Assembly (NCBI GenBank): GCA_029204225.1
Contig: CM055106.1
Coordinates: 45,617,180 to 45,681,179 of the forward strand
Reading direction: 5' to 3'
Length of the DNA: 64,000 bases
Origin: Diphasiastrum complanatum
Lineage: Eukaryota; Streptophyta; Lycopodiopsida; Lycopodiales; Lycopodiaceae
Both the position numbers and the translations under genes were made by a program. Position 1 is the first letter of the stretch. The number at the start of each line of letters is the position of its first letter. Below are positions 23,640 to 36,800 of the stretch, one piece after another. A model generated the notes under the pieces. That model saw only the letters and a list, made by a program, of their open reading frames with translations. It did no database searches and had not been told where the DNA came from.

Positions 23640-25700
23640 GGATTACTGCAAGTACTGAAACCAAAAGTTAGAGATGGAGTAGAGGTCATGACATTCAATG
23701 CACGAGAAATCATATGCTACCGTCTCTGTAAGATTAGCAGAATCTCTCTAGACAGGTTAAGGCAACCAAGATTGCAAAAGAGATAATTGATAAATTGCTA
23801 GTAAGGAAGAAGTTATTACTAAAATATCAAAAGAGAAAGCATCACTGAGCATGTAATAATCATGCAATCTCTGTTAGAGAAGTTGAAAACAATTGAGTAC
23901 CAATTTTTATAAAGACTTTGTAAGTATTGTTATGGGGAGTTGCCTTGGAGGGCATAACATAGGCATGGCAAGTGCGACATGTAGTTGTCAAACTTTTGCA
24001 AGAAGACATGAGCAGGAAGAAAATGTTTATAGATTCCAAAGACTCCTTGCTGATTGCTAAACATGGGCTACAAGAAATAAAGGATTGAGACTCAACAATC
24101 AAGTTCTGAAACCATGAAGGGGATTTTAGATGAGACATGAGCAAAGTTAAATGCTATCATGGCAACATATTCAATGATTATTCCAAGCTGCACAACAAAA
24201 GATAACCGAAAGCGAGTGGGCTTGAGAAGGCATAGTAGGTACTAGGCAAACAACCTCCTTGCAGCCATTGTAGAGGTATGGATCTGCAAATTTCAGTTAT
24301 GTTGCCACCCAGCATATGACTTCATTCAAGGAGTGGATAGAAGACTTAAAGAATCAATACAGGCCCATTAACACTGGCAACAATGAAATATTACATGAAA
24401 TGGGAGTTGGAATAGTGTCACTCACTTTTGAAAATGGATTGAAGGGGATTGTAAGAAAAGTCCTGAATGTTCCCAAAGTTCCAAAGAGCTTGCCACCGGT
24501 CAGCAAGAATCATGTGCAAGCATGGCAATAGTTTTCAATGAAGAAATTCGTGCCATCAATGGAAGATCTCTAAGGATTCATTATTGATATGAATGGAGAT
24601 TGTCACAGTATCTCAAGGATAAGCCTAAGGCCATTCTTTGCACTCGCAGATGAGCCAGAGAATGCACAATTATGTCATCAAGGATTTGGGAATTTTAAGT
24701 ACAAACACATGCAGAAGCAGCATATGCTATTAGGCACGGTCGATCGTAATTTTGACACCGAAGAACTTTGTCAAAGTTGTTTGATGTAAGAGCAAAAGAG
24801 AACCCTTCTAGGAGCAACAAATCTCAACTTCACTACAAGTTTTCACCTGATACATTCTGACATTTCTGGACCAATGATAAATGGTGTACTTCATTGCCTT
24901 CATCTATGATTCTTTTAGAGAGGCTTGTACATGAAGATAAACACCTACCCAGATAATTTGACTCCTTTTGTGGAAGGAGTTGAAAGACCAAGACCTATGC
25001 CTTACAACCCTCAGAAAAGTAGGTTAGCTGAGAGGGTGTATAGAACACTTATGGAAATGACAATATGCATGCTCAATAATAGCAACCTGGGCAATCAGTT
25101 CTAAGGAGAGGCCTTAATGATTGCAACCTATATATATAGACAATAGGTCCTGCCAAAGCATTCAATAGAAGGACATAAGGAGGATTTGACAAGGAGAAGG
25201 CCAATTGTATCACATCTTAAGAACTAGCATAGGAGGAAACAAAGTTAATAACTAAAACCGTACATCAAGTTTGATGAATTTATCCCTTACAACAAATGTC
25301 ATTGGATGCAAGTGCGTCCTGAAAGAAAAACATAATCCAAAAGTTGAAGTAAAAAGGTGCAACGCTGGGCTTGTTGGTAAGGGGTACACAAAAGAAAAAG
25401 GGATTCGTGATCTGAAACACCTGCCGACATTTTCAAACTAATCCATAAGAACCATCTTGGCTATGGCTGCAACAGAAATGTTTGAACTACATAAAATGGA
25501 TGTTGTCTTTTTGTCTAATGGGAACTTGGAGAAAGAATTATATATGGAGCAATGAAAAAGGGTTGAAGGTTAAAGGACAGGAAGAAATTGTCCAGAGACT
25601 GTAAAAAATACTATATGGTCTGAACAATCATCTATGAGATGGTATGAAAAATTTGATGCCTTCTTTTACAATATCTGATCTCAAAGAAGCTTATCAGATG
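23640..25700 (+). pseudogene. Ty1/copia gag-pol remnant (element 2)
   Basis: Read across frames, domains appear in Ty1/copia order. A protease end lies at 24,316-24,531 (LNVPKVPKSL), and a pre-integrase zinc segment at 24,650-24,780 (CHQGFGNFKYKHM). Integrase follows with HSDISGPM near 24,860 and PYNPQKSRLAERVYRTLMEM at 25,000-25,060. Reverse transcriptase starts at 25,290-25,545 (VIGCKCVLKEKHNPKVEV, LAMAATEMFELHKMDVVF). Part of the integrase core is deleted and many stops are present. Confidence 0.8.
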
Positions 25701-25743
25701 CTGGAGTGTATGGGAAAGATGTCAAACCGTTATCATGGTGCAT

Positions 25744-25962
25744 AAGACCAAAAAGAAAATCTGTACCAGCAACAGTGGGAGCATCATCCATAGGAGGACG
25801 TGGCCATAAAATGCTATAAACTAGCTACGAATGAAAGTAGAACAAAGCAGAAGTGAAATAAGCCCACAACCCGGGCCAGGTATAACAGAAGAACTACACA
25901 AAAAGTACCAATGCCCAAGACCAAAAAGAAAATATGTACCAGCAACAGTGGGAGCATCATCC

Positions 25963-25970
<8 letters not shown>
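25744..25970 (+). repeat. 53-bp direct repeat, one copy carrying a GA array
   Basis: Positions 25,744-25,796 and 25,918-25,970 are nearly identical (one clear mismatch, AAATCTGTACC against AAATATGTACC). Both end in CATCCATAGGAG. The left copy continues GACGTGG, the right one expands into (GA)n. Confidence 0.85.

Positions 25971-26014
<44 letters not shown>
25967..26014 (+). repeat. (GA)n microsatellite
   Basis: 48 bp of GA dinucleotide starting inside the right copy of the 53-bp repeat. Confidence 0.97.
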
Positions 26015-26017
<3 letters not shown>

Positions 26018-26670
26018 TTCACCACAATGAATGACATTCTGATTTGTAAAGATGTATTCTGAGAAAGATTCAAAAATAAATTATCACTTACTTCCTCAAT
26101 GTGACAAATTACAAGTGATACCTTCCATCACTATTGTATGTCCTAAACACTTCCAATCTTCTTTTTTGGGAAGCTTACTAAACTTGACAAATAGCCTTCA
26201 TGGCAAGGCTGAGACAATTCCTGCACAGAAGTATTAACCAGAAGCTAATCAGTTGAGTAAATTTTAAGATCTTAAATGTGTCTACAGAAGTGAAGGAAGA
26301 CAGATGTCTAGTGTGCTCACTATTCGAGACTTCTATTACTTCCATAGTGTAACATGTTACATCAAAAACAAGAATTAAGAAACACCTCACCAATACATGG
26401 CACAAGTAAGTTTGCTATATCAATAGAGATATTTGGAGATGCAGACCTTTTGAATAAGCTTGATCATAATGTGGATATTTGAATCGTAGAATCATTTCTG
26501 TTATAAATAATTGCACATAAAATCGCTATAAGAAGTGCAAAGAGCTGATCTGTGCTTACGTCGAGAGTCTTTGTGCCTGTATCCATCCCTTTCTCATCAT
26601 TTAGAAGGAGGCACATCCTTGACTGAAATTGGAGGCCATTGAACAAAAAAAGGACTCCCCATAATATATA
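26015..26670. other. Flank downstream of the tomosyn-like gene
   Basis: No domain or repeat is supported. Part of it may be distal 3' untranslated sequence of the minus-strand gene. Confidence 0.4.
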
Positions 26671-26678
26671 TGTGTGCA

Positions 26679-26684
26679 TTTATT
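26679..26684 (-). terminator. Candidate polyadenylation signal of the tomosyn-like gene
   Basis: AATAAA on the minus strand, about 330 bases past the stop codon at 27,015. It is the best such hexamer I noticed downstream. Plant signals are loose, so this is tentative. Confidence 0.3.
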
Positions 26685-27014
26685 CAAATGAATCGCATGG
26701 AAGGAAATCAACCTTAAGCTCTGCTCCATTCTCCAATTATTTCCTTCAAAATTCAAATGAGTGAACAGGGCCAAGACTGTCAGTACAGCAAGACAACCAT
26801 GTTCATTAAAGTGTGGAAAAAAATTCAGGTTCAACACTTTCCTAATCTTAACAGACAGTTACAGGCATACACAATACCTTTTGATGGTATCCAACGCCCC
26901 AATTTGTATGCAATGAGTTGATATCATGAGGTGAACTAATAATAATGACTTAGTAAAGTGAGGACGACTGGGCTAACCTCACACTGATCCCTTGTGTATT
27001 GATCAGAGAATGTA

Positions 27015-27122
27015 TCAAATTTCCCACCATTTTCGTGCTTCCATCTTCTTAGCAAGTTCTTCTGCAAGTGATGCAAAAGTCTCTGCTCCTGCCTGCATCT
27101 CTTCTGTGCGTTTGTTGATTGT
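27015..27122 (-). CDS. Tomosyn-like gene, last exon (R-SNARE-like helix, stop)
   Basis: 36 codons with a TGA at 27,015-27,017, acceptor GTGTATAG. Encodes [14 protein letters not shown] and ends [11 protein letters not shown]. The Arg of NKRTEE is placed as the ionic-layer Arg of R-SNARE motifs. Other frames over this exon are shadows. Confidence 0.94.
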   Translation of the reverse strand, partial: TINKRTEEMQAGAETFASLAEELAKKMEARKWWEI

Positions 27123-27778
27123 CTATACACATGCAAGACAACATCAGCAGCTCATTGACACAAAATTCAAATAAAACAAGAAGACTAAGGAGAGGTGCTA
27201 GAGAATCTTATGGGTAGGCAGCTGCTGAAACTTTCGCATAACCGTTTCTAGATAAAACCAGTGAAGATGCCTAAAGATAGAGAGGTGGGTGATGGATTGG
27301 CTCAGCCAGCAAAATGATAAGGATGGGATGGGAAGGTTAGCGATGAAAGGACTGACTTTCAACAGATGGAAGCACCTGTGGCAACCAACACGGATAGGAA
27401 GAACACAAAAGAGAGAGAGAGAGAGAGACAGCATAGACACCACCGATCATCTACTCGACGACAGAGAGACGCAGCTCGCACAAAGACAGTGCCACAGCAT
27501 ACTTTACATCATTTTTTCTCACAAGCAGAGAGACATCTATGATGCTTGACTCTCCTTGTGCATAGCACTATTTCCTGTTTTATTGTAATCTTGTTTCTTT
27601 TAGGCGGTAGAGCTTTCACTCTCCCACCGGGCATACTTGACATGTACCTTTTTTCAGTCCTATGTACCTTAGGGTATTCCATGGACATTAATAAAGATCT
27701 TTCTTTCTCTTTCTCTCTCATAAATAAATCACACATTTTAGAGATTCACGATTCTATTTCAGAAAATTACAAGAGCGA

Positions 27779-27838
<60 letters not shown>

Positions 27839-30800
27839 TGAATCACACATTTCAAAGATTCATGATTCTATTTCAGAAAATTACAAAGGAACAACATCAA
27901 TATCTTCGGAATAAATCCAACAATACTCACCACCTATTCTAGAAGGCAGATGGGAAAGTATTTCCATGGACTTTATTACAAGTTTACCTCGCATACAGTA
28001 GCAACATAACACTATCTTGGTTGTGGTTGATAGATAGACCCAAAACAATGGCTCATTTTATCCCAATGCATGATAAGATTGATGACTTGGTGTTGCTGAC
28101 TTGTTTATTCAGCATGTGTTTAGACTTGGTGGATTACCTATATCTATTGTGTCTAATAGAAATTCTCGTTATAATGGCAATTTTTGCACTACAATATCTA
28201 AGAAGTTAGAGGCACAATTGGGTATGAGTAGTACTGATCATCCTATTGGGTTTCTGAGAACTGACTCCCTAAAATGTAGAAGTTGATCGGTCAAAGGGCA
28301 CATGTCATATGCTAACTGGGACATGTGGCCCAATTCATAAGTGACACGGGGTTAGACAGTTTTAGCGATCCACATGCATGCGCATGCGCCAAGGATCTAT
28401 TGTTACAGCTTTTACTCCTTGTCCCAGTTGTTTACTGTTTTTACTTATAGATGTACTTCTTGTAAATACAGAAATGGCTAAGTCACCAGCCTGTGGTGAC
28501 CTTTGTAACATAAATGTAAATAAAGTTGTTAATGATGTTTTTGAGCCTCAGAGTCGCATGTTGCTTGGGTATAGGGTACTGGGTCATTAATTCGGAGTGG
28601 CTGGACTGACCTCCTGAAAAGTAGGAGAGTTGACTAGTCAACATGACACATGTCATATGCTCACTGGGACACTTGGTCCAGTGAATGAGTGACACATGTC
28701 AGGGTTGACCAATCAAACATGACACGTGTCACATGCCCACTGGGACATTTCGTCCAATGGATGAGTGACACATGTCAGCCTACTCACTTGCCTATGTGTC
28801 AGGGTACTGCCAAGTGGCAAGTGTCGACTGTGCATGGAGTTGGCCATGGGTCGAGATTTAGGAAGGGTCGGGGTTAAGGGGTGCTTGAGGATTTTGGATA
28901 AGTGAGCCTAGAGAGAGGCATTCCTGATCATAATCTATGCAGCAAAGGCTGGGAGGAGACAAGGCAGCCAGCTCCATCTTGTGTTAGAAGTAATTTGATG
29001 CTTGTATGTGTAGGAAATTAGCAAGGTTTGAAGAGAAGATCAGAGAGGGAGTTTGACATTTGGTATCAGAGCCCATGAAAATTGAGGAATTGAGACAAGA
29101 AGAACCTCCTGATGTTCCACGGTTGATGAACGTGTCGGTGATTCGGAAGGTAGACTCGGTTCCTTTGCCACAGTTGTCAAGAGCAGCACAACACGGGTAT
29201 CAGTTTCTTAGGACTTCTTTGATTGTTATGCGTGGACAGCTGTGTGGTAGAGATGTTTTGATTCTATTTGACACTGGGTCCTCACATAACGTCATTAACT
29301 CCGCTTTGATTAAGCGGTTGAGAGTGAGCACACAACCATCCCTGTACCAGTACACAGTCGAAATGGCTGATGGAAAGGGTGCGGAAGTGTGGGATGCCAG
29401 GGTTGTGGGTACGTCTCTAACCATTCAAAGCTATACTGAGGAGTAAGATTTTGAGATTACCCGTTTGGCTCGCTTTGATGTGGTGCTTGGAATTTGTTGG
29501 CATGTGGCTAAGAAACCCTACATCGCTTGGGATACTCATGTGTATGAGTTCCAGCACGATGGCAGGATTCACTCCCTGCGTGGAGAGCCTAATATGCCTC
29601 CAGGACCTTTGATAACGGCAACGCAGTTGCGTAAGTTCAGTGTAAGTGCATGTATGTTTGTTTCTTGTATGATATGTCTGTTTCTGCTAATGAGTCTGAT
29701 GTATGTCAAAAACAAACTAATCTTACTAAGAACCTAAATCGCCAAATTAGAAGGGAGTTTCTAGATGTGTTCACGAATGAGCTTCCATCTATTTTACCCC
29801 CTAAGAGAAATGTGGTGCATAGAATCGAGTTATCTTGCCAAGGGGCAAGTAAGACCTAGCTTCTCCCCCTTTGCCTCTCCGATCATTCTGGTAAAAAAGA
29901 AGGATGGGTCTTGGAGAATGTGTGTGGACTATCGAGGCTTGAACAAGATTATTGTTAAGCATCGATATCCTATGCCACGTATAGATGATCTTTTGGATGC
30001 CCTCCATGGTGCTACATTGTTTAGCAAAACTGACCTAAAGAGTAGTTACCACCAGGTGAGAGTTCGAGAAGAGGATGTGCATAAAACTGCCTTCCGGACT
30101 CGTTTTGGACACTATGAATTTTTAGTTATGCCCTTTGGATTGACTAACGCCCCTGCAACAATTATGATGTTAATGAACGATGTGCTTAGACCGTTTATGG
30201 GCAAGTTTGTGGTTAATTTTGTTGATGACATACTTGTTCACAGTTGTGGTGATGCTATGCATGTTAATCACCTAAGAACTATGTTATCAACTTTGAGGGC
30301 AAATACATTGTTCGCTAATGATAAAAAAAGTGAATTGTTTAAAAAAGAAATAACATATTTGGGTTTTATAGTGTCAGCAGAGGGAATAAAACCGGATCCG
30401 CAGAAAGTTGTTGTTCTTCTTGCCTGGCCTGTTCCTACAGACTTGACGGCACTAAGAAGCTTTCTAGGGTTGGCTGTGTTTTATCGTAAAGGTGTGAAGA
30501 ATTATTCACATGTAGCTACACCATTAACCGATATGTTACAGAAAAATAAATGGAAAGAGTGGACGGAAGTTCAGCAGCAAAGTTTTGATGCTTTGAAACA
30601 AGCTGTGGCTGACTTTGTCACTTTAAAAATTGTTAACCCTCAAAAACCATTTGTCGTAGAAACGGATGCAAGTGACATCGTCGTTAAGGCAGTTCTGATG
30701 CAAGAGGGTAGGCCTGTGGCCTTTGAGAGCAAGAAGCTCAACCCTGCACAGAAGAATTATCCAACTCATGAGAAAGAGTTGTTTGCCATTATCCACGCTT

Positions 30801-33800
30801 TGAAGGCATGGAGGCATTATTTGTATGGTGCGGAATTCTCTGTGTACACCGACCATAACACTTTGAGATATTTCTGCAACCAGCCGGACCTAAGAGGGCG
30901 GCAAGCCAGGTGGGCTGAGTTGATGCAGGAATTTCACATGGAAATTCGGTACAAGAAAAGGTGCCGAAAATCATGTGGCTGATGCATTATCTCGGATATT
31001 GTATCAGATGTCTTTTGTGGTCATAGAAAATGACCTGATTGCTGAGATTAGACAGGCTCAACAAGAGGATCCTCATTGTCAAGGAATTGTGAGGGAGGCA
31101 AATCTTGCGCAAGTAGAATCTCAGGATGAGAGTTCCGGTCTCTTGACTCACACTTACCTTAAATATACCATAGAAGATGGTATGATCAGGAGAAATGGCA
31201 AACTTCTCATTCCAGCTTGTGAGGAGCTACGTAGGAAGATTGTCCATTTATGTCATGATAGCCCTAGTGCAGGTCATCTTGGTGTGGATAGGACCTATGA
31301 GTTGATCTTACGTAACTTTTGGTGGCCTAAATTGAAAAAAGATGTTTACCATTATGTGACGCACTGTTTGAAGTGCCAGGTCAATAAAGCTGAAAGGATT
31401 AAAACTCTTGGAGTTTTACACCCACTACCTGTACCAGGAGGAAGATGGGAGAGTATCTCCATGGATTTTGTCACCAACTTGCCTCGTACGCAGTTGTAGC
31501 ATGATTCTATCTTGGTCGTAGTTGACAGACTCACGAAAATGGCTCATTCCATTCCAACGTGTAAAAAGATTGATGCGGCTGGAGTAGCTAATTTGTTTAT
31601 CGAGCATGTGTTCAGACTTCATGGATTACCATTATCCATAGTGTCTGACAGGGATACTCGATTCACTGGAAACTTTTGAACTGCAGTTATGGCCAGACTT
31701 GAAGTCCAATTGAGAATGAGCAGTACAGAGCATCTTGAAACGGATGGCCAAACTGAGAGAGTCAACCAGACCTTAGAGGATATGCTTAGGGCATTTGTTG
31801 GGATAAGCAAACTCAGTGGGAGAAGTACTTGCCACTATTGGAGTTTGCTTACAATGACAAGAAAAATATGAGTACAAAGATGAGTCCTTTCGAGCTTAAC
31901 TATGGAATTAGGCCAGCTAGCCCTGTTACGGTAGGAATTCCCCAGAGAGTGCCTAGTGCGGCTAATTTTCTAACTCAAATGAATGAAATGCTTGAGTTAG
32001 CGAAGGTTAATATTAGGCAAGCGATGGATCGAGCAAAGTCATATGCTGATCAGAATCGCACACCTAGAGAGTTTGTGGTAGGAGACATGGTGTTTGTATT
32101 TCATGTTTCTAGATTGAAACGGGTTTTACATAACGGTGATAACTTGTTGTCTGATGGTTTGTTTGCATTCCAGGAGCAGGGAGAAGTAACCCATGGGCCA
32201 GCAAGGGTATTGGATAGGCGGGAGAGGCGTTTACGCAACCGTCTGATCCGTGAGTACTTGGTCGCTTGACATGGCGGGCCTCTTTCTGATGCTACCTAGG
32301 AGACCGCGCACAGTCTGTGTGCATAGTACCTCAGCTTTGCCATCGCGGACGATGTTACCTGAGGGGGGAAGGGATGTTACAGCTTTTACTCCTTGCCCCG
32401 GTTGTTTACTGTTTTTACTCATAGATGTACTTCTTGTAAATACAGAAATGGCTAAGTCACCGGCCTGTGGTGACCTTTGTAATAGAAATGTAAATAAAGT
32501 TGTCAATGATGTTTCTGAGCCTCAGAGTCGCATGTTGCTTGGGTATAGGGTACTGGGTCATTAATTCGGAGTGGCTGGACTGGCCTCCTAGAAAGTAGGA
32601 GTTGACTAGTCAACGTGACACATGTCATGTGTTCACCGGGACACTTGGTCTAGTGAATGAGTGACACATGTTAAGGTTGACCGGTCAAACATGACACGTG
32701 TCACATGCCCACTGGGACATTTCGTCCAATGGATGAGTGACACATGTCAACCTACTCACTTGGCTATGTGTCAGGGTATTGCCAAATGGCAAGTGTCGAC
32801 TGTGCATGGAGTTGTCCATGTGTCGAGATGCAGGAAGGGTCAAGGTTAAGGGGTGCTTGAGGATTTTGGATAAGTGAGCCTAGAGAGAGGCATTTCTGAT
32901 CATATAATCTATGCAGCAAAGGCTGGGAGGAGACAAGGCAGCCAGCTCCATCTTGTGTTAGAAGTAATTTGATGCTTGTATGTGCAGGAAATTAGCAAGG
33001 TTTGAAGAGAAGATCAGAGAGGGAGTCTGACATCTGCCAAGAGGGCACCTGCCACATGGAGGCTCTAGGTTGAAGGACTGCTCGAGGGGATAGTCTGAGC
33101 CTTGTTCAGGCATTCTCTATATTATTCTTATGTAGCTATGGTTGGGAGGAGACTTGCAACAGAGTTCTCATAGTTTCTAGTTGAATCATGTAATTCTTAC
33201 TTAGGTTAATAAATAGACAAAATTTTGTGAACTAAATCTTGTGTTTACCCAAGGTTTGACAGTTTGTTTGCACCATGTTGTCACCCCAATTGTGTTTGAG
33301 GAACACAAATGACACTAGTAGTAATCTAGAAATGAACTAAGTTGCAGTATAGGTAGAATCATTATGTACGATATCACTTGAGTGCACAATAGGTGATTTT
33401 AGTTGTTCACAAATGAGCTAATGTTGACGAATCTAATATCTAAGCTTTTTTTGGCCTCATACGATATCGCTTTTGTGCGCGAAGGGCTAGTATATCTATT
33501 TGTAAATAGGCTAAGGCAAATCCAATATCACCTAAAAAGGAAAAAAAATTCAAATTTTTTTCTCCCTTTTTGGTACACACGTTGGTTGTCAATAGGCTAG
33601 GGGCTCGAATCCGATATCAGAAAAACCCTAAAAAGAATGCAAAGAATGACAATATGTGAAGCAAAACAAGCAATCTCCCATGAAGAATGGCAAATTAGCA
33701 ACGCGTACCAAATCAATAAGTTGAATAATGACTATATATAGGTTATACTTATACCCATCATATACCCTAAAATGGAACCCTCTAGAACTAAGAACAGTAA

Positions 33801-36800
33801 CCCTAAATAAGGGTCTAAGGAGGGAAAATAGTGCACCCTTGAAGTGGGTTTGTACCAAATTTGATGGACCACCACTCCAAGACCATAGCTCAAGAAATAG
33901 GGCATTTAGCCTAGTCCAAGTAAATCAACTCAGGCTTGTTAGGCCTGCACATAAATTAAATAATTGTGTGGCTAATGCATGGCTTAAAACATGAATATAA
34001 AAAACCACCAAGTAACTATAAATGAATGCAAGGCCTGCAGTCCATGTTGTATATGCGCCAGGTATAGGCCTAGTAGGCAAGTAGTCTAGTAGTCCATAAC
34101 TCTAATCCTCATAAATTTCAGAAATTATCATTCTGAAGTATTGGAGTGAGGAGTTTAGTAATCACCACAAGTTTCTGTTCAATTCCCTCCAGCTACTCCA
34201 CAAGATTTTGTAATGTCAATTCCCTCTAGCTATGGAAATGGTTGACATTTCAAGAGATGGAAATGCATTATTGACAAATCAACACCGCATGTTGGTTTAT
34301 CAGCCTCCTTGAAGTTTCAAGACCTTAGATTGAGTCACTAAAAGTGAAATTTTTTTGAAGTATCACATAACTAACTGACGGATACCTTGCGGAAGATCCC
34401 TATGGATCACCATAGAATTGAGCTTCTTTATGACTAATTGTCGGCTAGCTTTGAGAATGCTTCTTGAGTAGAATCAAATAGAAGTGAAAGTTGTGAATCA
34501 ACTTCTAAGTTATCTCTGTATGCAATTTGTCATTGTGGATGGATCATCTCAATTTGGGATTGTCAATTTTATGACCTGATTATTGATGTGATGTACTTCA
34601 ACATTTTCAAGTTGAGATGAGGTTTTTCAAGCAATAAGGAGAAAGAGACTTAGATGTTTGTTAGACTCGAAGGCAATTTTCAAAAGATGCTAATACTTGG
34701 AAAATTGGTGAGAGAAGAGGAGAGATGTCTTGATATTGTTTCAAGATTGTTTTCAGCCCTCTAAATGGTAACTGAGTGTTAACAATTGATCCATATGGTG
34801 GGTGATGACTCAAATGATCACATAGAGGAGACTGTGCCTTCTTGGCATTGCTACTCACTAACCATGTATATGGGGGAGAGAAAGTCAATAGAAAGTTCGA
34901 AATGATTTTGATAGACCAAACCGGTGATGTTTGAACAAGAAATAGAGAGTGAGAAAATGCTCATTGTTTCAAAGAGTTGAAACTAGTAGCTATCTCTATT
35001 TGGATTGAAGCAATTTTGTTTTATGATGGTAAAAGCGTAAAGCTTGTCAGTTTTGTAACACAGCTAATCTGAATGGTCGAGTTAATCTGTGATCTAGACT
35101 CGTGAATGAGTTTCATATATTGCTAACAGAAAGATGATTCACTTCAATGATGTATCACTCCCTTGGAGGCTCGTATTTGACAAAGTTGTAGCCATCAGTT
35201 CAATATGGGCCCCAAGATCATCTTGGTGAATGCAAGGTTGACAAACAGAGAGATTATGAATAACGATTAGTTCTTCCAACAATCAAAGATTGGTGTGCCT
35301 ATATTTTAAATCATGTGGCACCATACTCATTGATTGCCGACCTTGGATTAGTCTAGGGCACTCAAAGAAGTTATGACTTTAGCTTGCCATAAAGTCATAA
35401 TCAGAGAAATAACTTGTCTAATGGAAATAGAGTCCTCATGCTAGGTTGGTACACCCTGGAAGCAATTGATCTTTCTGATCCTGGAGGTGATTGTGGAGTG
35501 GATCTCCAATGATTGGACTATTTGCCTAATTTACAAAGATCTGGACTCTATCATGGTGTTGACCATGTGGCTAGAAAATAATCCAATCTAGGATCTGGTT
35601 TGCCAAACGAGAATTTGAAAATGGAAGTGAATTATTGCTGCGGTTTAACTTGTATATTCACCAAAAAACTATTGGAAAATGATTTCCATGGGTTTGGAAA
35701 CTAATCTCGGTCAATTATGAGTTATCCAGAATCGGATAATTAAACTAAGAGATAGTCATTGAATTAGCAAGCCATTGATGATAACAAATACTCCAATGAT
35801 GTGAACTAAATGCAGATAGAAGTGATCTTTGGCATGTTGTAAGTGGTTGTTATATAATGATGCACAATTGGAGATCACCAAACTATGTGGATTTCCATCC
35901 TTATACCGTTGCTAAGATAGTGTCATGAATTAGTCTGCACAGATAATGCATGTTATGAGGTTTTTGAAAGGCATAGATATGGAGAGTCTACATTAAGAAC
36001 CTACTAGTAAGTACAGGCTAGAAATCTCCAATGACATGAATTCATGCATGAAAAGATGAGTGGATTGGCACACAAGAACAAATGAGCACTAGACCAGATG
36101 GATCTTAACTTTTAGGTTTTTCAAATTTATCAGAAGGTAACCAGGTGGAGAGTTTCATGCTTTGTTCTGCACGATCTAAAACTCTGCACCCAGATGTGTA
36201 GCACACCAATTAAGCTGACCATCTTATCGGTATAGTCCTTAAATGTATCAGCAAAATTTTAAATTGGATTTACTACTAACACCCTTGTTTATCCAGCTGA
36301 TTTCAGTAAAAGACGGAGAGCTTACTTGTAGTTTTTCTTGTCTTTCTAACAATTTATCCCTTGCAAGTCCAGCTGCAGTTGAAGCCTCCTGATACATTGG
36401 AAAGAGTGATGGCTATGACAAAAAGGAAAAAAGCAACTAGACATGCATTGGAAAGCAACTTAAAGGACATAAAATGAACTCATCAATAATCATCAGAGTA
36501 CCCACCCCAGGTATTCTGTGTCCATAAGCTGCTTTAATCTCGTCTGCACTTCTAACTGATGGTTTTCCACCTTCGAAAAGCTTGTGTCTATCATCTAAAT
36601 CATCCTTGTGTGAGTTCCTTCTTTTCCCTGTAAGAAAAGCATGAACCACAAATGCTTAAACCTTATCAAGTAAAGAGGTTGCAGTTCAGCTGATTCAAAG
36701 AAACATTCAATATCTTTTGAATTATCTAACATGATCAAACCCCACTAAGAACTTCCACAGCCTGACTAGAGAAAATCGGTTATTCGAAATGATTTTTTTT

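Larger units (their letters stand above)
28401..33032 (+). mobile_element. Ty3 chromovirus C, gag-deleted, in the last intron of the tomosyn-like gene
   Basis: Two 658-bp LTRs (28401-29058, 32375-33032) with TGTTACAG...TGACA ends, a primer site and a polypurine tract define the element. Protease, reverse transcriptase, RNase H, integrase and part of a chromodomain are present with frameshifts and stops. Gag is missing: protease-type sequence begins right after the primer site. LTRs differ at about 35 of 658 sites by eye (about 5%). Flanking 5-mers are TCTAT and TCTGC, an imperfect duplication. It lies antisense to the host gene. Confidence 0.9.

Noticed and set aside
33590-33620. tRNA gene or SINE
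   Set aside because: Only a B-box-like GGGCTCGAATCC is present; there is no A box at the right distance and no cloverleaf.
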